From contig CAJUDG010000009.1 of NCBI GenBank assembly GCA_910584745.1, positions 97,262 through 161,261 of the forward strand: a DNA stretch of 64,000 nucleotides. The letters run 5' to 3'. This stretch comes from an uncultured Eubacteriales bacterium (lineage in GTDB: Bacteria; Bacillota; Clostridia; Oscillospirales; Acutalibacteraceae). How positions within the stretch are numbered: the first letter of the stretch is position 1; every line of letters starts with the position of its first letter. The notes under the pieces were generated by a model that saw nothing but the letters and a program-made list of their open reading frames with translations, was not told the origin of the DNA and searched no databases. Of this stretch, positions 1 through 8,680 are shown in pieces. A program made the translations under genes and the position numbers.

Positions 1-523
1 TCTCAAAGTCCACGGCCCCGTCGGGCATTGGCGTGCCGTCGTTGTACACAAAGAACCCCTGGGCCCCGTCCCCGAGGGTCCGAAGTCCGTCCTCGTCGTG
101 GATATATATCATGCAGCTGCCTATGGCCGCGTCCCCGGCGAACCTTGTGTAGGCTGCCTGATACAGCTGATAGTCCTGGGAGGTGGAGAAGTCCCCGAAC
201 ACATAGCTGCTGACCACAACCTTCACCTTGCCGTCGCCGTTGCGGTCCTCGCAGAAGGGCTCCAGATACCGTTCCAGCTCCTCTGTGACCTCGCTGGGCA
301 GGTTGAAGCTTGTGACCATCCCCACGGTATAGTCCGGGTCCACCTTGGTGACGACGGAGTATATCCAGCTGAAGGCCACCGCCGCCGCTATGGCCACGAA
401 CAGCAGTATGCGCTTGTTATAATACCACCAGTTTTTGGCCTTGTCCTTTTTTGTCTTGAGCTCTATAACGCCGGTGTGTATGGTGTCCTCACCCACATCC
501 AGCAGGTATCGTTCACGGGCCAT
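1..523 (-). CDS. Partial membrane-anchored protein of unknown function (C-terminus outside window)
   Basis: The first 174 residues of a protein that continues past the left edge. It starts MARERYLLDVGEDTIHTG, has a lysine-rich stretch, then one membrane segment at about residues 40-57 (ILLFVAIAAAVAFSWIY), and an extracellular-looking domain. That domain includes an acidic EDRNGDGK loop (about residues 93-100) resembling a calcium-binding DxNxDG loop. The ATG is chosen because GGAGGTG lies just upstream. A good promoter precedes it, so it is probably transcribed separately from the solute-binding lipoprotein behind it. I do not recognise the family; the topology suggests a single-pass protein with its C-terminal domain outside the cell. 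Linking it to the neighbouring solute-binding proteins is inference from position. Confidence 0.75.
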   Translation of the reverse strand, partial: MARERYLLDVGEDTIHTGVIELKTKKDKAKNWWYYNKRILLFVAIAAAVAFSWIYSVVTKVDPDYTVGMVTSFNLPSEVTEELERYLEPFCEDRNGDGKVKVVVSSYVFGDFSTSQDYQLYQAAYTRFAGDAAIGSCMIYIHDEDGLRTLGDGAQGFFVYNDGTPMPDGAVDFE

Positions 524-560
524 GAAAGCACCTCCAAAGAATACAGATATCAGTAAGAAT

Positions 561-589
561 ATTGTATTACCTTTGGGGGGTATTGTCAA
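561..589 (-). promoter_or_regulatory. Promoter of the partial membrane protein gene
   Basis: Read on the minus strand: TTGACA (584-589), 17 bases, TACAAT (561-566), placed 38 bases before the ATG at 523. A near-consensus vegetative promoter. Confidence 0.65.
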
Positions 590-649
590 GTTAATAAACT
601 GTGAAGCGGGCACAGTTCCCACGGAACTGAACAGCTCCGGGGGGACTGT

Positions 650-2032
650 TCAGCTCTCCTGCAGCTCCATAGCCATGACCCGATAGGCCTCCTTTACCAG
701 CTCCCTTATCCTCTCCCGGGCCTCGGGGGAGCAGGTGGACAGGGTCGGTATGTCGGCAAGGGACTCTACGCTGTCCCCGCCGTCCTCATACAGCGCCATA
801 TACGCGTCGATATACGCCTGCTCCATCTCGTGGTCCAGTATGTTTGCAAAGCCCACCGAGGTGATGGAATCCCGCAGCAGGCCGAGCTGCTCCACATTCT
901 CCGGGGCCATGGGCTGGTGCTGGTAGCAGTAGTCCTCTTTTCCCACGTCCATGTCCATCACCATGGCGTTGTGCTGATGGGTTATCCACTGATAAAACTC
1001 GCTGTACATTATTGCGTCCTTACTAAGCAGGTAGTCCAGCACGAAGAAGGCCTCGTCCGCGCGCTTGCTGTTGCGGTTTATGGCGGCGAAGGCAGTGACC
1101 TTGGCGGTCAAGCCGCCCTCCTTGTTGTACAGGGGCACCATGGCCATGGGGGTCTCAGGGCGCAGGGTATCCATGGTGTAGCTGCCCAGGTCATTGTGCG
1201 ACGGCCAGAAATCCGGTGACATCATGCCCTGATAGCAGGTGGGAAGCTCGTCCCAGCTCCCGGCCTGGTACTCGCCGAGAAGGGTCAGCTCTTGCTCGAC
1301 CACGTCCAGCAGCTCCTCCCCGGTGAACAGCAGCTCCTCCTTCTTGTAATCGGCAAGCTGCGTGAATACGAGGGATGGGGACAGGAAACGGTCGCCCGGC
1401 CTGCCGTAGAAGGCCGACTGATGGAACATCATATCGTCCGAGGCGAGCATGTCCATCCAGGTGAGCTCCGGGCTGGGGGTATGCGCATAGTCCTCGGCCT
1501 TATAGCAGGTCAGGGGCAGGGTATACGCCAGGGGCACCAGTATCTGGCCCTCAGAGCCCCGCCCGGCCTCCATGACCTTTGGGGTCAGCCTGTCCCACTG
1601 GGCAAACTGTGCCTTTTCGATGTACTCGTCCAACGGCAGGAAGACGTGCCGCTCTATCATCTGCTCCGGGATGGTAAATATGGGCTCGTCGTCGTAGAAG
1701 TTGCCGTCATAGGCGTCCACTATGAACAGGTCCGGCCCGCTGCCGCTCATGAGCTCGGTCTTCAGATGCTTTATCACGGACTTGCGGTCCGCCCCCTCGG
1801 CGGGTATGTACTCCACCTCCACCTCCTTGGGCCCGCCGAAGTCCTCCATGGTCTTCAGCAGGTTTCCGAATTCCATCGCGGGCGTGGGGCTGGAGGAGAA
1901 CCTTCCCCCGCCGCCCACGTCTACGCAGATACGCAGGGGCCCCGCCTCTTTCTTCCCACAGCCGGGAAGCAGCAGGACCATAATGAGCGTAAAGCTGAGC
2001 AAGATCGTCAGTGTGCGTTTGATGTTTTTCAT
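650..2032 (-). CDS. Extracellular solute-binding lipoprotein (ABC transporter family 1)
   Basis: A 460-residue lipoprotein. It has a basic N-terminus, a hydrophobic core and a lipobox LLPGC with the lipidated cysteine near residue 25, then a long periplasmic-binding-protein-like domain (for example GPDLFIVDAY near 100 and a later NSKRADEAFFVLDYLLSK segment typical of family 1 binding proteins). Such proteins capture a sugar, oligosaccharide or similar ligand outside the membrane and pass it to an ABC permease. No permease or ATPase lies alongside, so the ligand is unknown. The ATG at 2032 is preferred to the GTG nine bases upstream because that GTG lies inside the AGGAGGTG ribosome binding site. 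A decayed paralogue lies immediately upstream. Confidence 0.85.
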   Translation of the reverse strand: MKNIKRTLTILLSFTLIMVLLLPGCGKKEAGPLRICVDVGGGGRFSSSPTPAMEFGNLLKTMEDFGGPKEVEVEYIPAEGADRKSVIKHLKTELMSGSGPDLFIVDAYDGNFYDDEPIFTIPEQMIERHVFLPLDEYIEKAQFAQWDRLTPKVMEAGRGSEGQILVPLAYTLPLTCYKAEDYAHTPSPELTWMDMLASDDMMFHQSAFYGRPGDRFLSPSLVFTQLADYKKEELLFTGEELLDVVEQELTLLGEYQAGSWDELPTCYQGMMSPDFWPSHNDLGSYTMDTLRPETPMAMVPLYNKEGGLTAKVTAFAAINRNSKRADEAFFVLDYLLSKDAIMYSEFYQWITHQHNAMVMDMDVGKEDYCYQHQPMAPENVEQLGLLRDSITSVGFANILDHEMEQAYIDAYMALYEDGGDSVESLADIPTLSTCSPEARERIRELVKEAYRVMAMELQES

Positions 2033-2055
2033 AGAAAGCACCTCCTAAATTTATT

Positions 2056-3257
2056 TTAACTCTCTTTAAGTTCCATGTCAATGACCCGGCAGACCTCCCG
2101 GATATCCCCGTCTATATCCCCCTCAAGCCCCCGGCACTCCTCCAGCATCCGGTCGATCTCAAATTGCAGCCTGCCGTACACGTTCACTGCGGTCACACAG
2201 CGCCCGGCCGCGTCAATAGACGCGCGGTTCTCGGGGCTTATGGCCCCCTCGTATACGCTCTCCCAGCTTATGCCGCCGTCGATATGCAGGCCGTCAGAGC
2301 CGGTGAACAGGGAGTAGAAGTCCTGCCGGGCGCTGAGACCGTAGATGACGGAGCTCTCGTCCTCAACGTCCTTAAAGGCGGCGTCCCGGCTGAGAATATA
2401 GTCCAGCACAAAGAAAGCGTCCTCCCCGCGCCTGCTGCGGGCGTTTATGCAGGCGTAGTGCAGCACCGTGGCCGTCACGCCGCCGTCCTTATTGTACCGG
2501 GGCACCACCGTCAGCGGGTCGCCCTTTGGGATATAGGGCCGCACGCGCCCCTCGGTCTCGCCGTCGCCGCAGAACCACGGATAGGCGCGGGTGTGGAAGT
2601 ATGCGGGCAGCTCCGAAAACTCCTCCGGGCCGCACCCGTCCAGCTCCAGCTGCTTATGGGTGTACTCTATCAGCTCCTCCTCTGAAAACAGCAGCTCCTC
2701 GGCCTTATAGTCCGCCGTCTTGCCCAGTATGGCGCTGAAATCCGGGCCGTCCAGCGCCCTTATCATGTTCTTATCGCTCCCCGCCTCCAGCGCCGCCGAG
2801 GCCCGCAGTATCCCGCCCTTATCCTCCAGCATATCGTCCCAGGTCAACTCTTTAGAGCAGGAGTGGCTGGCCTCCAGGCGCGGGAAGCAGGTGATGGGGA
2901 AGGTGTACGAGAGGGGCACCAGCATCTGCCCCCGCTCCGTGCGGCCCACAGCCATGACTGTCTCGTTAAAGCTGTCCCACATGGCAAACCTGGCGCTCTC
3001 GATATACCTGTCAAGGGGCATAAACAGCCCGTTTATGGCCGACTTCTCCGGGAAGGGGAACAAAAACTCCCCGTCCCGCCCTGGGCCTCTATCTCTTTTA
3101 AGAGCTCCTCCACTACCTGTGCGGTACGGCTGTACCGGGTCTCTCTGTCAACGTCCAGCAGTATGCGAAGGGGTCCTGCCTCTTTCTTCCCGCAGCCGGA
3201 AAGTCCAAATACCAGCACCATTGCCAGCATCAAAACCACTGCAAGCGCGCGTTTCAT
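2056..3257 (-). pseudogene. Broken paralogue of the solute-binding lipoprotein
   Basis: The first 62 codons read as a lipoprotein signal (LSGC lipobox, then GKKEAGPLRI as in the neighbour at 650-2032) up to EIEAQGG. The reading frame then changes near 3050-3085 and continues as FPFPEKSAINGLFMPLDRYIES to the stop at 2056, matching the neighbour's FTIPEQMIERHVFLPLDEYIEK region. Compared with the intact copy, about 50 codons are missing at the junction and the frame is shifted, so the simplest reading is one internal deletion that is not a multiple of three. The start is ATG at 3257 behind AGAGGT. The two genes are tandem duplicates; this one probably makes only a 74-residue lipopeptide. Confidence 0.8.
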
Positions 3258-3518
3258 AATAAAACCTCTCTCCTATAAAATTTCCAGGCGCTCAGGCGGA
3301 GCCTGTCATAATACAAGAAGACAGGTTTTTTCGGTTTGGTTGCATTGGGCACTAGAAGTTCACAAAAAATTCACAATATCCTCTGTATGGCGTACCCGGC
3401 ATTTCGTCAAAAACGTTTATTATGCTAACCGCGATACCCTGAAAGGGCGGGCTTAAGCCAAGAGGAGCACGACTAAAGGCGCGGCGGCTTTCGGGCCGCT
3501 CCCTGTCGCAGAAACCAT
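3258..3518. other. Intergenic region, no gene seen
   Basis: About 330 bases separate the broken lipoprotein gene from the next plus-strand gene. The stretch 3420-3510 is GC-richer and includes a small hairpin (GCGGC at 3484-3488 with GCCGC at 3495-3499). I looked for a riboswitch core there and recognised none. Confidence 0.4.
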
Positions 3519-3547
3519 TTGACTTTTTTTATACCATATTCTATAAT
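3519..3547 (+). promoter_or_regulatory. Promoter of the 3592 gene
   Basis: TTGACT (3519-3524), 17 bases, TATAAT (3542-3547), 45 bases before the ATG at 3592. Confidence 0.65.
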
Positions 3548-3591
3548 AAATCCATACACAAACGAGTAGCTTTGCAGAGAAGTGATTATAA

Positions 3592-4383
3592 ATGTCGAAA
3601 AAGAGAAATCAGCGCAATTATAAATCCTCCGCAAAAGTCTCTAAAGGTAATGCTGTAACAAGCTTTTTCCGCAAGGATTCTGATTTACGAAATCTGGTTA
3701 TTATACCTCTGATAACCGGGCTGATAATTGCCGTGCTGACGCCTTTTGCAGTGCGTATCATAGCGCCGATTTTGAACAGATTTTCAGATGTTCCTTCCCT
3801 GCTCGTCACGCAGGATCATTTGATATCTTTCACTCCTCTTATTGCGCGAGACCCCTGCCACAAAGACGAGTATATTGCAGTAATCGAATCTGGGAAATAT
3901 GGGGAACTGTCCATGAACTTAACAAACAATGATGAGAGGACTATGGTTGTCGAGAAAATATTGTTTGATTTATTGGAATACAATCCTACGGTGGAAATGA
4001 ATTTTGAGTTACTAACTTGGAACGCGGAAAATACCGATAATATTTATTATGGCGTCAAGGTCAGAACTTCCTGTCAAGATTATCAGTGCGACTTATTAGA
4101 CGATAGCGAATACTTCAAATTCATTGATAGCCGCGAACTTCCCGCTGAAGATTCGCCTGATAGAATAACCGAACATATTGAAGGCAAAGGCTGCGATTCT
4201 ATTGACATCCTTATATCTCCCGATAAGCCAGGCATATATCGGTATAAAATTAAAATTTTTTATTCACTCGGGGACTCCGTAAATTGTGTGGAGACAAAGG
4301 AGCTGTCTTTCATATCATTGGATCCGAATGTTTGTCAGCAAACAGAGGATTCTTTATACCAAATGGTAATGGAACATTATTGA
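3592..4383 (+). CDS. Single-pass membrane protein of unknown function
   Basis: 263 residues: a lysine/arginine-rich cytoplasmic N-terminus, one membrane segment at about 34-60 (LVIIPLITGLIIAVLTPFAV), then about 200 residues of extracellular domain rich in Asp, Glu, Asn and Tyr, beta-sandwich-like in feel, with four cysteines (two in TSCQDYQCD). The ribosome binding site is weak (AGAAGTGA). Base and codon use are clearly more AT-rich than the flanking genes, suggesting recent acquisition. I do not recognise the family. Confidence 0.75.
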   Translation: MSKKRNQRNYKSSAKVSKGNAVTSFFRKDSDLRNLVIIPLITGLIIAVLTPFAVRIIAPILNRFSDVPSLLVTQDHLISFTPLIARDPCHKDEYIAVIESGKYGELSMNLTNNDERTMVVEKILFDLLEYNPTVEMNFELLTWNAENTDNIYYGVKVRTSCQDYQCDLLDDSEYFKFIDSRELPAEDSPDRITEHIEGKGCDSIDILISPDKPGIYRYKIKIFYSLGDSVNCVETKELSFISLDPNVCQQTEDSLYQMVMEHY

Positions 4384-4409
4384 ACAGCATTTTCTTATTG
4401 AAAAACAAA

Positions 4410-4449
4410 AAAGCCCCCGGTCCTTCCGCTTGGGAGAGCCAGGGGCTTT
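4410..4449. terminator. Bidirectional terminator
   Basis: Stem AAAGCCCC (4410-4417) with GGGGCTTT (4442-4449), with A-rich sequence before and T-rich after. It can end the plus-strand gene stopping at 4383 and minus-strand transcripts from the rpmB side. Confidence 0.6.
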
Positions 4450-4458
4450 CGTATGTGA

Positions 4459-4566
4459 TCATGTGCTCGGCGTCAAGGTGCCCACGCCCATTTTCTGGCT
4501 GCGCGCCTCCGCCTCGATGCGGCGCTTGAGGTACTCGTTCAGGCCGCCGTATTGCGGTTTATTCTT
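4459..4566 (-). pseudogene. Coding-like remnant downstream of rpmB
   Basis: On the minus strand a frame different from rpmB reads KNKPQYGGLNEYLKRRIEAE and onward to a stop at 4459-4461. It looks like the C-terminus of a real protein (amphipathic, charged, biased codons) but has no start codon and meets an in-frame stop inside rpmB. Likely the tail of a gene whose front was lost. The family is not recognised. Confidence 0.3.
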
Positions 4567-4759
4567 AACCTTTGGTATGCCGCAGGGTCCGCATACAGCG
4601 GGTGCATACCGTCATCCGTTTCCTGCCCTTTGGCGTGTCCACCATCATGTGGTGCAGGTTAGGCTTTATCTTTTTCGGCGTGCGGGCATTGATATACATG
4701 CGGTCATGGGCCACCTTTTTGCCGAATACCGTCGTCTTGCCGCAGATTTCACAGCGCAA
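4565..4759 (-). CDS. rpmB: 50S ribosomal protein L28 (bL28)
   Basis: 64 residues, matching the usual L28 length, and of the zinc-binding form: CEIC near the N-terminus and CTRC near the C-terminus make the four-cysteine site. The core (KKVAHDRMYINARTPKKIKP) is basic, as expected for an rRNA-binding protein. The start is TTG at 4759, with GAGGGGGG eight bases upstream; no ATG is available. The arrangement of the two CxxC pairs around a basic core makes the call fairly safe although the middle is divergent. Confidence 0.8.
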   Translation of the reverse strand: MRCEICGKTTVFGKKVAHDRMYINARTPKKIKPNLHHMMVDTPKGRKRMTVCTRCMRTLRHTKG

Positions 4760-5037
4760 ATCCGTTCCCCCCTCTCCGGGCCTCTTTTAAGGCTTTAGCT
4801 TCAGTATAAGGGGCGGGGGGCGAATCCGCAAGCCTTGTGACGGTACAGAGTTGAACCCGCGCTTGAAACCGCGACGTTTTGGGGCTATAATATAGCAAAC
4901 GAGATGATAAGGGGGGATATCGTTTTGACCCGATCCGTAAAGGGCGCATAGCAAGGGCTGCTGCGCTGACATAAAAAGAACGTAGGGCGCAATAGCCTTT
5001 GCTCATCCTGGAAAACATATTTTTAGGAGGAGCATCT

Positions 5038-5334
5038 ATGCGCTATGTAAAAGCCGGGGACATACTGCCGGAGGAGCTTCTGCTGGAGCTTCAGCGGTAT
5101 GTGGACGGGGCATATCTTTATGTCCCAAGAAAACAGGAGAACCGCCTATCCTGGGGTGAACGCACCCACAGCAAGGCGGAGACCGCCCGGCGCAACCGTG
5201 AGATATACCGCCGCTATCTGGAGGGCCAGTGTCCGGCCGCTCTTGCCGGGGACTATTTCCTGACGGAGAAGACCGTCCGCAGGATAATCCTGGAGGAGCG
5301 GAAGGCCCGGGAATACCGTGATAAAAAGGAATAG
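5038..5334 (+). CDS. CD3324-type HTH protein
   Basis: 98 residues beginning MRYVKAGDILPEELLLELQR. The first half fits the small clostridial family annotated as CD3324, with the motif YLYVPRKQENRLSWGERT. The second half holds a helix-turn-helix-like segment (ALAGDYFLTEKTVRRIIL), related in shape to the C-terminus of Mor-type activators. Role: probably a DNA-binding regulator; its targets are unknown. The ATG at 5038 has AGGAGGAG at the right distance, so I prefer it to the in-frame codon 39 bases upstream. The stop codon lies inside the terminator stem. Confidence 0.75.
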   Translation: MRYVKAGDILPEELLLELQRYVDGAYLYVPRKQENRLSWGERTHSKAETARRNREIYRRYLEGQCPAALAGDYFLTEKTVRRIILEERKAREYRDKKE

Positions 5335-5362
5335 CCTGCCGTGGCAGGCTATTCCTTTTTTT
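5328..5362. terminator. Bidirectional terminator between convergent genes
   Basis: Perfect 13-bp stem GGAATAGCCTGCC (5328-5340) with its complement at 5343-5355, a 2-base loop, A-run before and T-run after. It overlaps the ends of both convergent genes. Confidence 0.85.
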
Positions 5363-5996
5363 ATCTCAATATCTCCGAGAGGGCCCCGGCGGCGTCACTT
5401 GCCACCACAGCCCCGGTCCGCTCAAGGCGACGCCGGCTCTCATGGCCGCCCTCCATCAGCACGCACCGGCAGCCTATGGCCCGGGCCACCTGCCAGTCGT
5501 GGCCGGTGTCGCCGATAAAGACCGCGTCTTCACCCTTTATGCTGTTTTTCTCAAGGTACTCCTTGGCGACGCCCTCCTTGGTGACGGCCAAAATGTCACC
5601 GATACCCAGCACTGCCCTGAAATAGCCCGTAAGGCCCCGGCTCTCCACCTGCCGCGCCAGGGAGCTCTGCTGGGACGCGGAAACGATAAGCTGGGCGCAG
5701 CCGGCCCCTTTCAGCTTCTCAAGGGCCTCTATAGCGCCGGGGCGCAGGCCGCAGTCTATGACCCGCCGGTCGAACTCCGAGATATACTCGGCGGCAAGGG
5801 CCGTGAAGGGCTCGCTTTCAAGGTCCAGCCCCGCCGCCCGGTAGTAGTTCTCCACCGGGAAGGTGAATATCTCCCGATAGCGCTCCGGGGTGAGAGGCGG
5901 GAGGCCCCTTCGACGCAGCATACCGTTCATTACGTCTATGCACAGGGCCACGTCGTCGAGGAGGGTGCCGTTCCAGTCCCAGATGATGTATTTCAT
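5361..5996 (-). CDS. HAD-family phosphatase (phosphoglycolate phosphatase-like)
   Basis: 211 residues with all four HAD motifs: DWNGT (residues 7-11, with the two catalytic aspartates in the DxDxT pattern seen here as DWNGT), the serine in LIVSAS, the basic residue region before VFIGD, and GDTGHDWQVA. The insert between motifs I and II is alpha-helical, the subclass I cap. It is expected to hydrolyse a small phosphorylated metabolite in the cytoplasm. Motif I has Asn where most phosphatases have the second Asp, which occurs in some family members but makes the substrate and even the activity uncertain. It has its own promoter and stands alone. Confidence 0.8.
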   Translation of the reverse strand: MKYIIWDWNGTLLDDVALCIDVMNGMLRRRGLPPLTPERYREIFTFPVENYYRAAGLDLESEPFTALAAEYISEFDRRVIDCGLRPGAIEALEKLKGAGCAQLIVSASQQSSLARQVESRGLTGYFRAVLGIGDILAVTKEGVAKEYLEKNSIKGEDAVFIGDTGHDWQVARAIGCRCVLMEGGHESRRRLERTGAVVASDAAGALSEILR

Positions 5997-6034
5997 GGGT
6001 CAAAATGCTCCTTTATAGGATGTGGGGTTAGCGT

Positions 6035-6063
6035 ATTATAGCATGGTTCCTTTAATATTGCAA
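6035..6063 (-). promoter_or_regulatory. Promoter of the HAD phosphatase gene
   Basis: Minus strand: TTGCAA (6058-6063), 17 bases, TATAAT (6035-6040). Confidence 0.6.
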
Positions 6064-6193
6064 TTCCCGGGCAGAAACGCGCCTGAAAGTGAAAACTTTC
6101 GGGCCTTTATTATGCCAGAAACTGCCATAAGCCGACTCTATCTAATAAAATAGGGAGTGTTAAGCCATGTTAATCCAGAAAGGAGCCATGCAC

Positions 6194-6802
6194 ATGAAAA
6201 CCTATGGGTATATCCGGGTGTCCAGCACCGACCAGAACGAGGACCGCCAGCGCCTTGCCATGAGGGCAAGGAAGATACCGCCGGACAATATCTTCACGGA
6301 CAAGCAGTCCGGCAAGGATTTCCAGCGCCCCCAGTACAGGCGGATGGTAAAAAAGCTCAGGCCCGGGGACCTGCTCTATATCCTGAGCATCGACCGCCTT
6401 GGCCGCAACTACAGGGAGATCCAGGAGCAGTGGCGGGTACTGACAAAGGAGCGGGGCGTGGACGTCTGCGTCATCGACATGCCCCTTTTGGACACGCGCA
6501 CCGCAAAGGACCTGATGGGCACCTTCATCGCCGATCTGGTGCTTCAGATACTCTCTTTTGTGGCCGAAAACGAGCGGGCAAACATCAAAAAGCGCCAGGA
6601 GCAGGGCATCGCCGCCGCCAAGGCCCGGGGGGTCCGCTTCGGCAGGCCGGAGAAGCCGGTGCCGGGAGATTTCCCCGAGATAGTGCGCAAATGGGAGCGC
6701 CAGGAGCTGGACATCGGCGGCGTGCTGAAGCTGTGCGGCATGAGCGACGCCACCTTCTACCGCAGGCTGAAGGAGTTCAGGGAGGAAAATCTGGTCCCGT
6801 GA
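6194..6802 (+). CDS. Small serine recombinase (resolvase/invertase family)
   Basis: 202 residues from the ATG at 6194, chosen because AAGGAG lies eight bases upstream (the ATG at 6188 is too close). Residues 1-140 are the catalytic domain: YGYIRVSSTDQNEDRQ with the nucleophilic serine, then IDRLGRNYREI. The long E helix follows, and a C-terminal helix-turn-helix (GGVLKLCGMSDATFYRRLKEF) as in Hin/Gin and Tn3 resolvases. It could invert or resolve DNA in trans, but I see no flanking inverted repeats or invertible segment. The hairpin at 6082-6103 upstream may terminate readthrough. It stands alone between a HAD gene and a sialidase-like gene. Confidence 0.85.
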   Translation: MKTYGYIRVSSTDQNEDRQRLAMRARKIPPDNIFTDKQSGKDFQRPQYRRMVKKLRPGDLLYILSIDRLGRNYREIQEQWRVLTKERGVDVCVIDMPLLDTRTAKDLMGTFIADLVLQILSFVAENERANIKKRQEQGIAAAKARGVRFGRPEKPVPGDFPEIVRKWERQELDIGGVLKLCGMSDATFYRRLKEFREENLVP

Positions 6803-6821
6803 GTTCCGGGCGCCCCGATAT

Positions 6822-7901
6822 TCATATAGCCTCCAGCTGCGCCAGTTCTACGCGCCGGATGCGGGTCTTTGCCAGACAGCTGCCCTCGTCCCTGCCGCCG
6901 CAGCAGTAGGCAAGCATAAGGGCCTGCTCCGTAAAGTGCATGGCGCAGTAGCAGTAGCCCCGCTCCATGTCCCACTCAAAGGCCGTGGGCTCTGAAAAGC
7001 TCCTGCCATCGTCACGGCTGGCCGCTATCACAAGAGGGGTCCTTCCGCCGGTAAAGACCCCCTCGACCGCTTCCCTGCCGTTATACTCGGGGATTGGGTT
7101 CCAGACCGCGTAGAGCGCCCCGTCCGGCCCGCGCTTCATGCAGAGGGGGCTGTTCGGCGAGGTGAAGCGGGAGGGTTCCGGGGCGGTCCAGGTCCCGCCG
7201 CCGTCCAGGGAGAACATCTCGAACTGCCGGCCAAGGTCAGTCCTGGCCCAGCTCCAGATAACGCCGTTACTTAGCTCCACCGCCCCCGGCTCCTGCAGGC
7301 CGGAGAAGCTGTGGGCCGAATAGGGCAGCGCGGCCTTCCCCGGCGAGGGCGTCCAGCTTCTGCCGTCGTCGTCGGAGTAAAAATACATGGCCTCGGCCCG
7401 GCTGTCAAAGTATCCCTCCCCGGAGCGGTGGCTGGCCGCGGGCAGCAGCAGCCGACCTGTGCCGAGCCGCAGGGCCCGGTCGTTGTTCACCACAAAGAAA
7501 TCCTCCTGGGGCGTGCACAGGACCCGCTCTCCCCAGGTCCGCCCGCCGTCCGCCGAGCGCCGCAGGAAGATCTTCGTCATGGTATACGTGATGCGCACCA
7601 GATAGAACAGGCCCACATCGCCGTTCTCCATCCTCATAAGGGACGGACACATCATGTTCACGCCGCCCTCGCCCTCACAGGTCAGGATAACTCCCTCGTC
7701 CAGAAAGCTGCGCCCCCCGTCCAAAGAACGCAGCAGCGCCAGATCGGCGCGGGCGTGGTCCGCGGCGGTGTCCCCCCGAAAGCGGCTGTATACGAACAGA
7801 AGACCCTCCGGGATATCCAAAAACGCCCCCTCGCTGTTGCGGGGATTGCCAGCGCGGGGGGCGATGTCCCGCACCACAGCGCCAAGCTCCGAAAATCTCA
7901 T
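6822..7901 (-). CDS. Sialidase-like (BNR-repeat) protein, probably cytoplasmic
   Basis: 359 residues forming a six-bladed propeller of the exo-sialidase family. Asp-box repeats are visible as SxDGGRSF/W variants: LDGGRSFLDE (about 62), SADGGRTWGE (about 115), DDDGRSWTP (about 170), LDGGGTWTAP (about 235) and SRDDGRSFSEP (about 305). An early SEGAFLDIPEGLLFVYSRFRGD supplies an arginine near the active site. There is no signal peptide, unlike secreted sialidases, so it may act on imported oligosaccharides or be a sialidase-fold relative of different specificity. It has its own promoter; no sialic-acid catabolic genes are nearby. Confidence 0.75.
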   Translation of the reverse strand: MRFSELGAVVRDIAPRAGNPRNSEGAFLDIPEGLLFVYSRFRGDTAADHARADLALLRSLDGGRSFLDEGVILTCEGEGGVNMMCPSLMRMENGDVGLFYLVRITYTMTKIFLRRSADGGRTWGERVLCTPQEDFFVVNNDRALRLGTGRLLLPAASHRSGEGYFDSRAEAMYFYSDDDGRSWTPSPGKAALPYSAHSFSGLQEPGAVELSNGVIWSWARTDLGRQFEMFSLDGGGTWTAPEPSRFTSPNSPLCMKRGPDGALYAVWNPIPEYNGREAVEGVFTGGRTPLVIAASRDDGRSFSEPTAFEWDMERGYCYCAMHFTEQALMLAYCCGGRDEGSCLAKTRIRRVELAQLEAI

Positions 7902-7946
7902 ATATCCGTCCCTCCCTGCCGGTTTGTGATGATCTCTGATGATTCT

Positions 7947-7975
7947 ATTATAGGGGAAACGGCTGCAAAAGGCAA
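7947..7975 (-). promoter_or_regulatory. Promoter of the sialidase-like gene
   Basis: Minus strand: TTGCCT (7970-7975), 17 bases, TATAAT (7947-7952). Confidence 0.55.
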
Positions 7976-8121
7976 GGGGGAAGATGGAGCTTACTTCCTT
8001 TCGCTTGACCTTTCAGAGGAAAAATGACAGGAGGGCCGTCGCAATTTTTGTAACATAGGTAAAAAAGACCGGCATGGTATATTATACCCATGATATCGTT
8101 TTATAGATTTTTCTGATTTAG

Positions 8122-8337
8122 GACAATAAGCTGGGTGATTGGATTATTGACAAGCCGACCACTGACAGCGAAAGCAGCCGCCACAAGAAATGTGAGAGCT
8201 GCGGGAAAACGCTGGAAACAGAAGCCGTCCTGAAGCTCTGCCTGACCGCCACCACCGACACCCACGGGGAAGCCGTTGCAGGCGGCTATCCCGTCATTGT
8301 CACCGATACCTTGTCCTTGTTCCTGCGGCCAACCTAA
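8122..8337 (+). pseudogene. Remnant of a surface protein (C-terminal fragment)
   Basis: An open frame without start codon that reads LGDWIIDKPTTDSESSRHKK and then a CESCGKTLE motif, ending LSLFLRPT. The WxxDKxxTxxExxxRHKKCxxCGxxLE pattern is a short repeat found in very large secreted or cell-wall proteins of Firmicutes. A stop codon precedes it and no signal peptide is near, so it is the last piece of a deleted gene. Confidence 0.45.
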
Positions 8338-8377
8338 TTGTAATGCTTACCTTTCATCTGCTGCATAAAAAAATCTC

Positions 8378-8406
8378 TTGACGAACGGCCCCGACTATGC
8401 TATAAT
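8378..8406 (+). promoter_or_regulatory. Promoter of the tRNA operon
   Basis: TTGACG (8378-8383), 17 bases, TATAAT (8401-8406), 51 bases before the first tRNA. Confidence 0.75.
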
Positions 8407-8457
8407 CAGACGGTGGACAGGGATGGGGGCAAAAACCCGGCTTGCCCACCGATAGCT

Positions 8458-8531
8458 GCGGGTGTAGTTCAGTGGTAGAACTCCAGCCTTCCAAGCTGGT
8501 CGTGTGGGTTCGATTCCCATCACCCGCTCCA
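8458..8531 (+). tRNA. tRNA-Gly (anticodon TCC)
   Basis: Cloverleaf with acceptor GCGGGTG/CACCCGC, anticodon loop CTTCCAA, T-loop TTCGATT, and an encoded CCA at 8529-8531. First gene of a four-tRNA operon. Confidence 0.95.
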
Positions 8532-8600
8532 AAGCGCCTGAAAAGGTGCTCTCCCCAAAGGGGAAAATACATCGTGGGCCAAAGGGTATGCCCCGGACAC

Positions 8601-8677
<77 letters not shown>

Positions 8678-8680
8678 TAT

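Noticed and set aside
3420..3515. Possible riboswitch upstream of the AT-rich membrane protein
   Set aside because: I compared it with c-di-GMP, fluoride, ZTP, THF and purine riboswitch cores and saw no match; only a short hairpin remains.
4749..5018. Minus-strand open frame upstream of the CD3324-type gene
   Set aside because: No ribosome binding site, poor composition and overlap with the rpmB start; treated as noncoding.
6194..6802. Invertible DNA switch around the small serine recombinase
   Set aside because: No pair of inverted recombination sites was visible near the gene.
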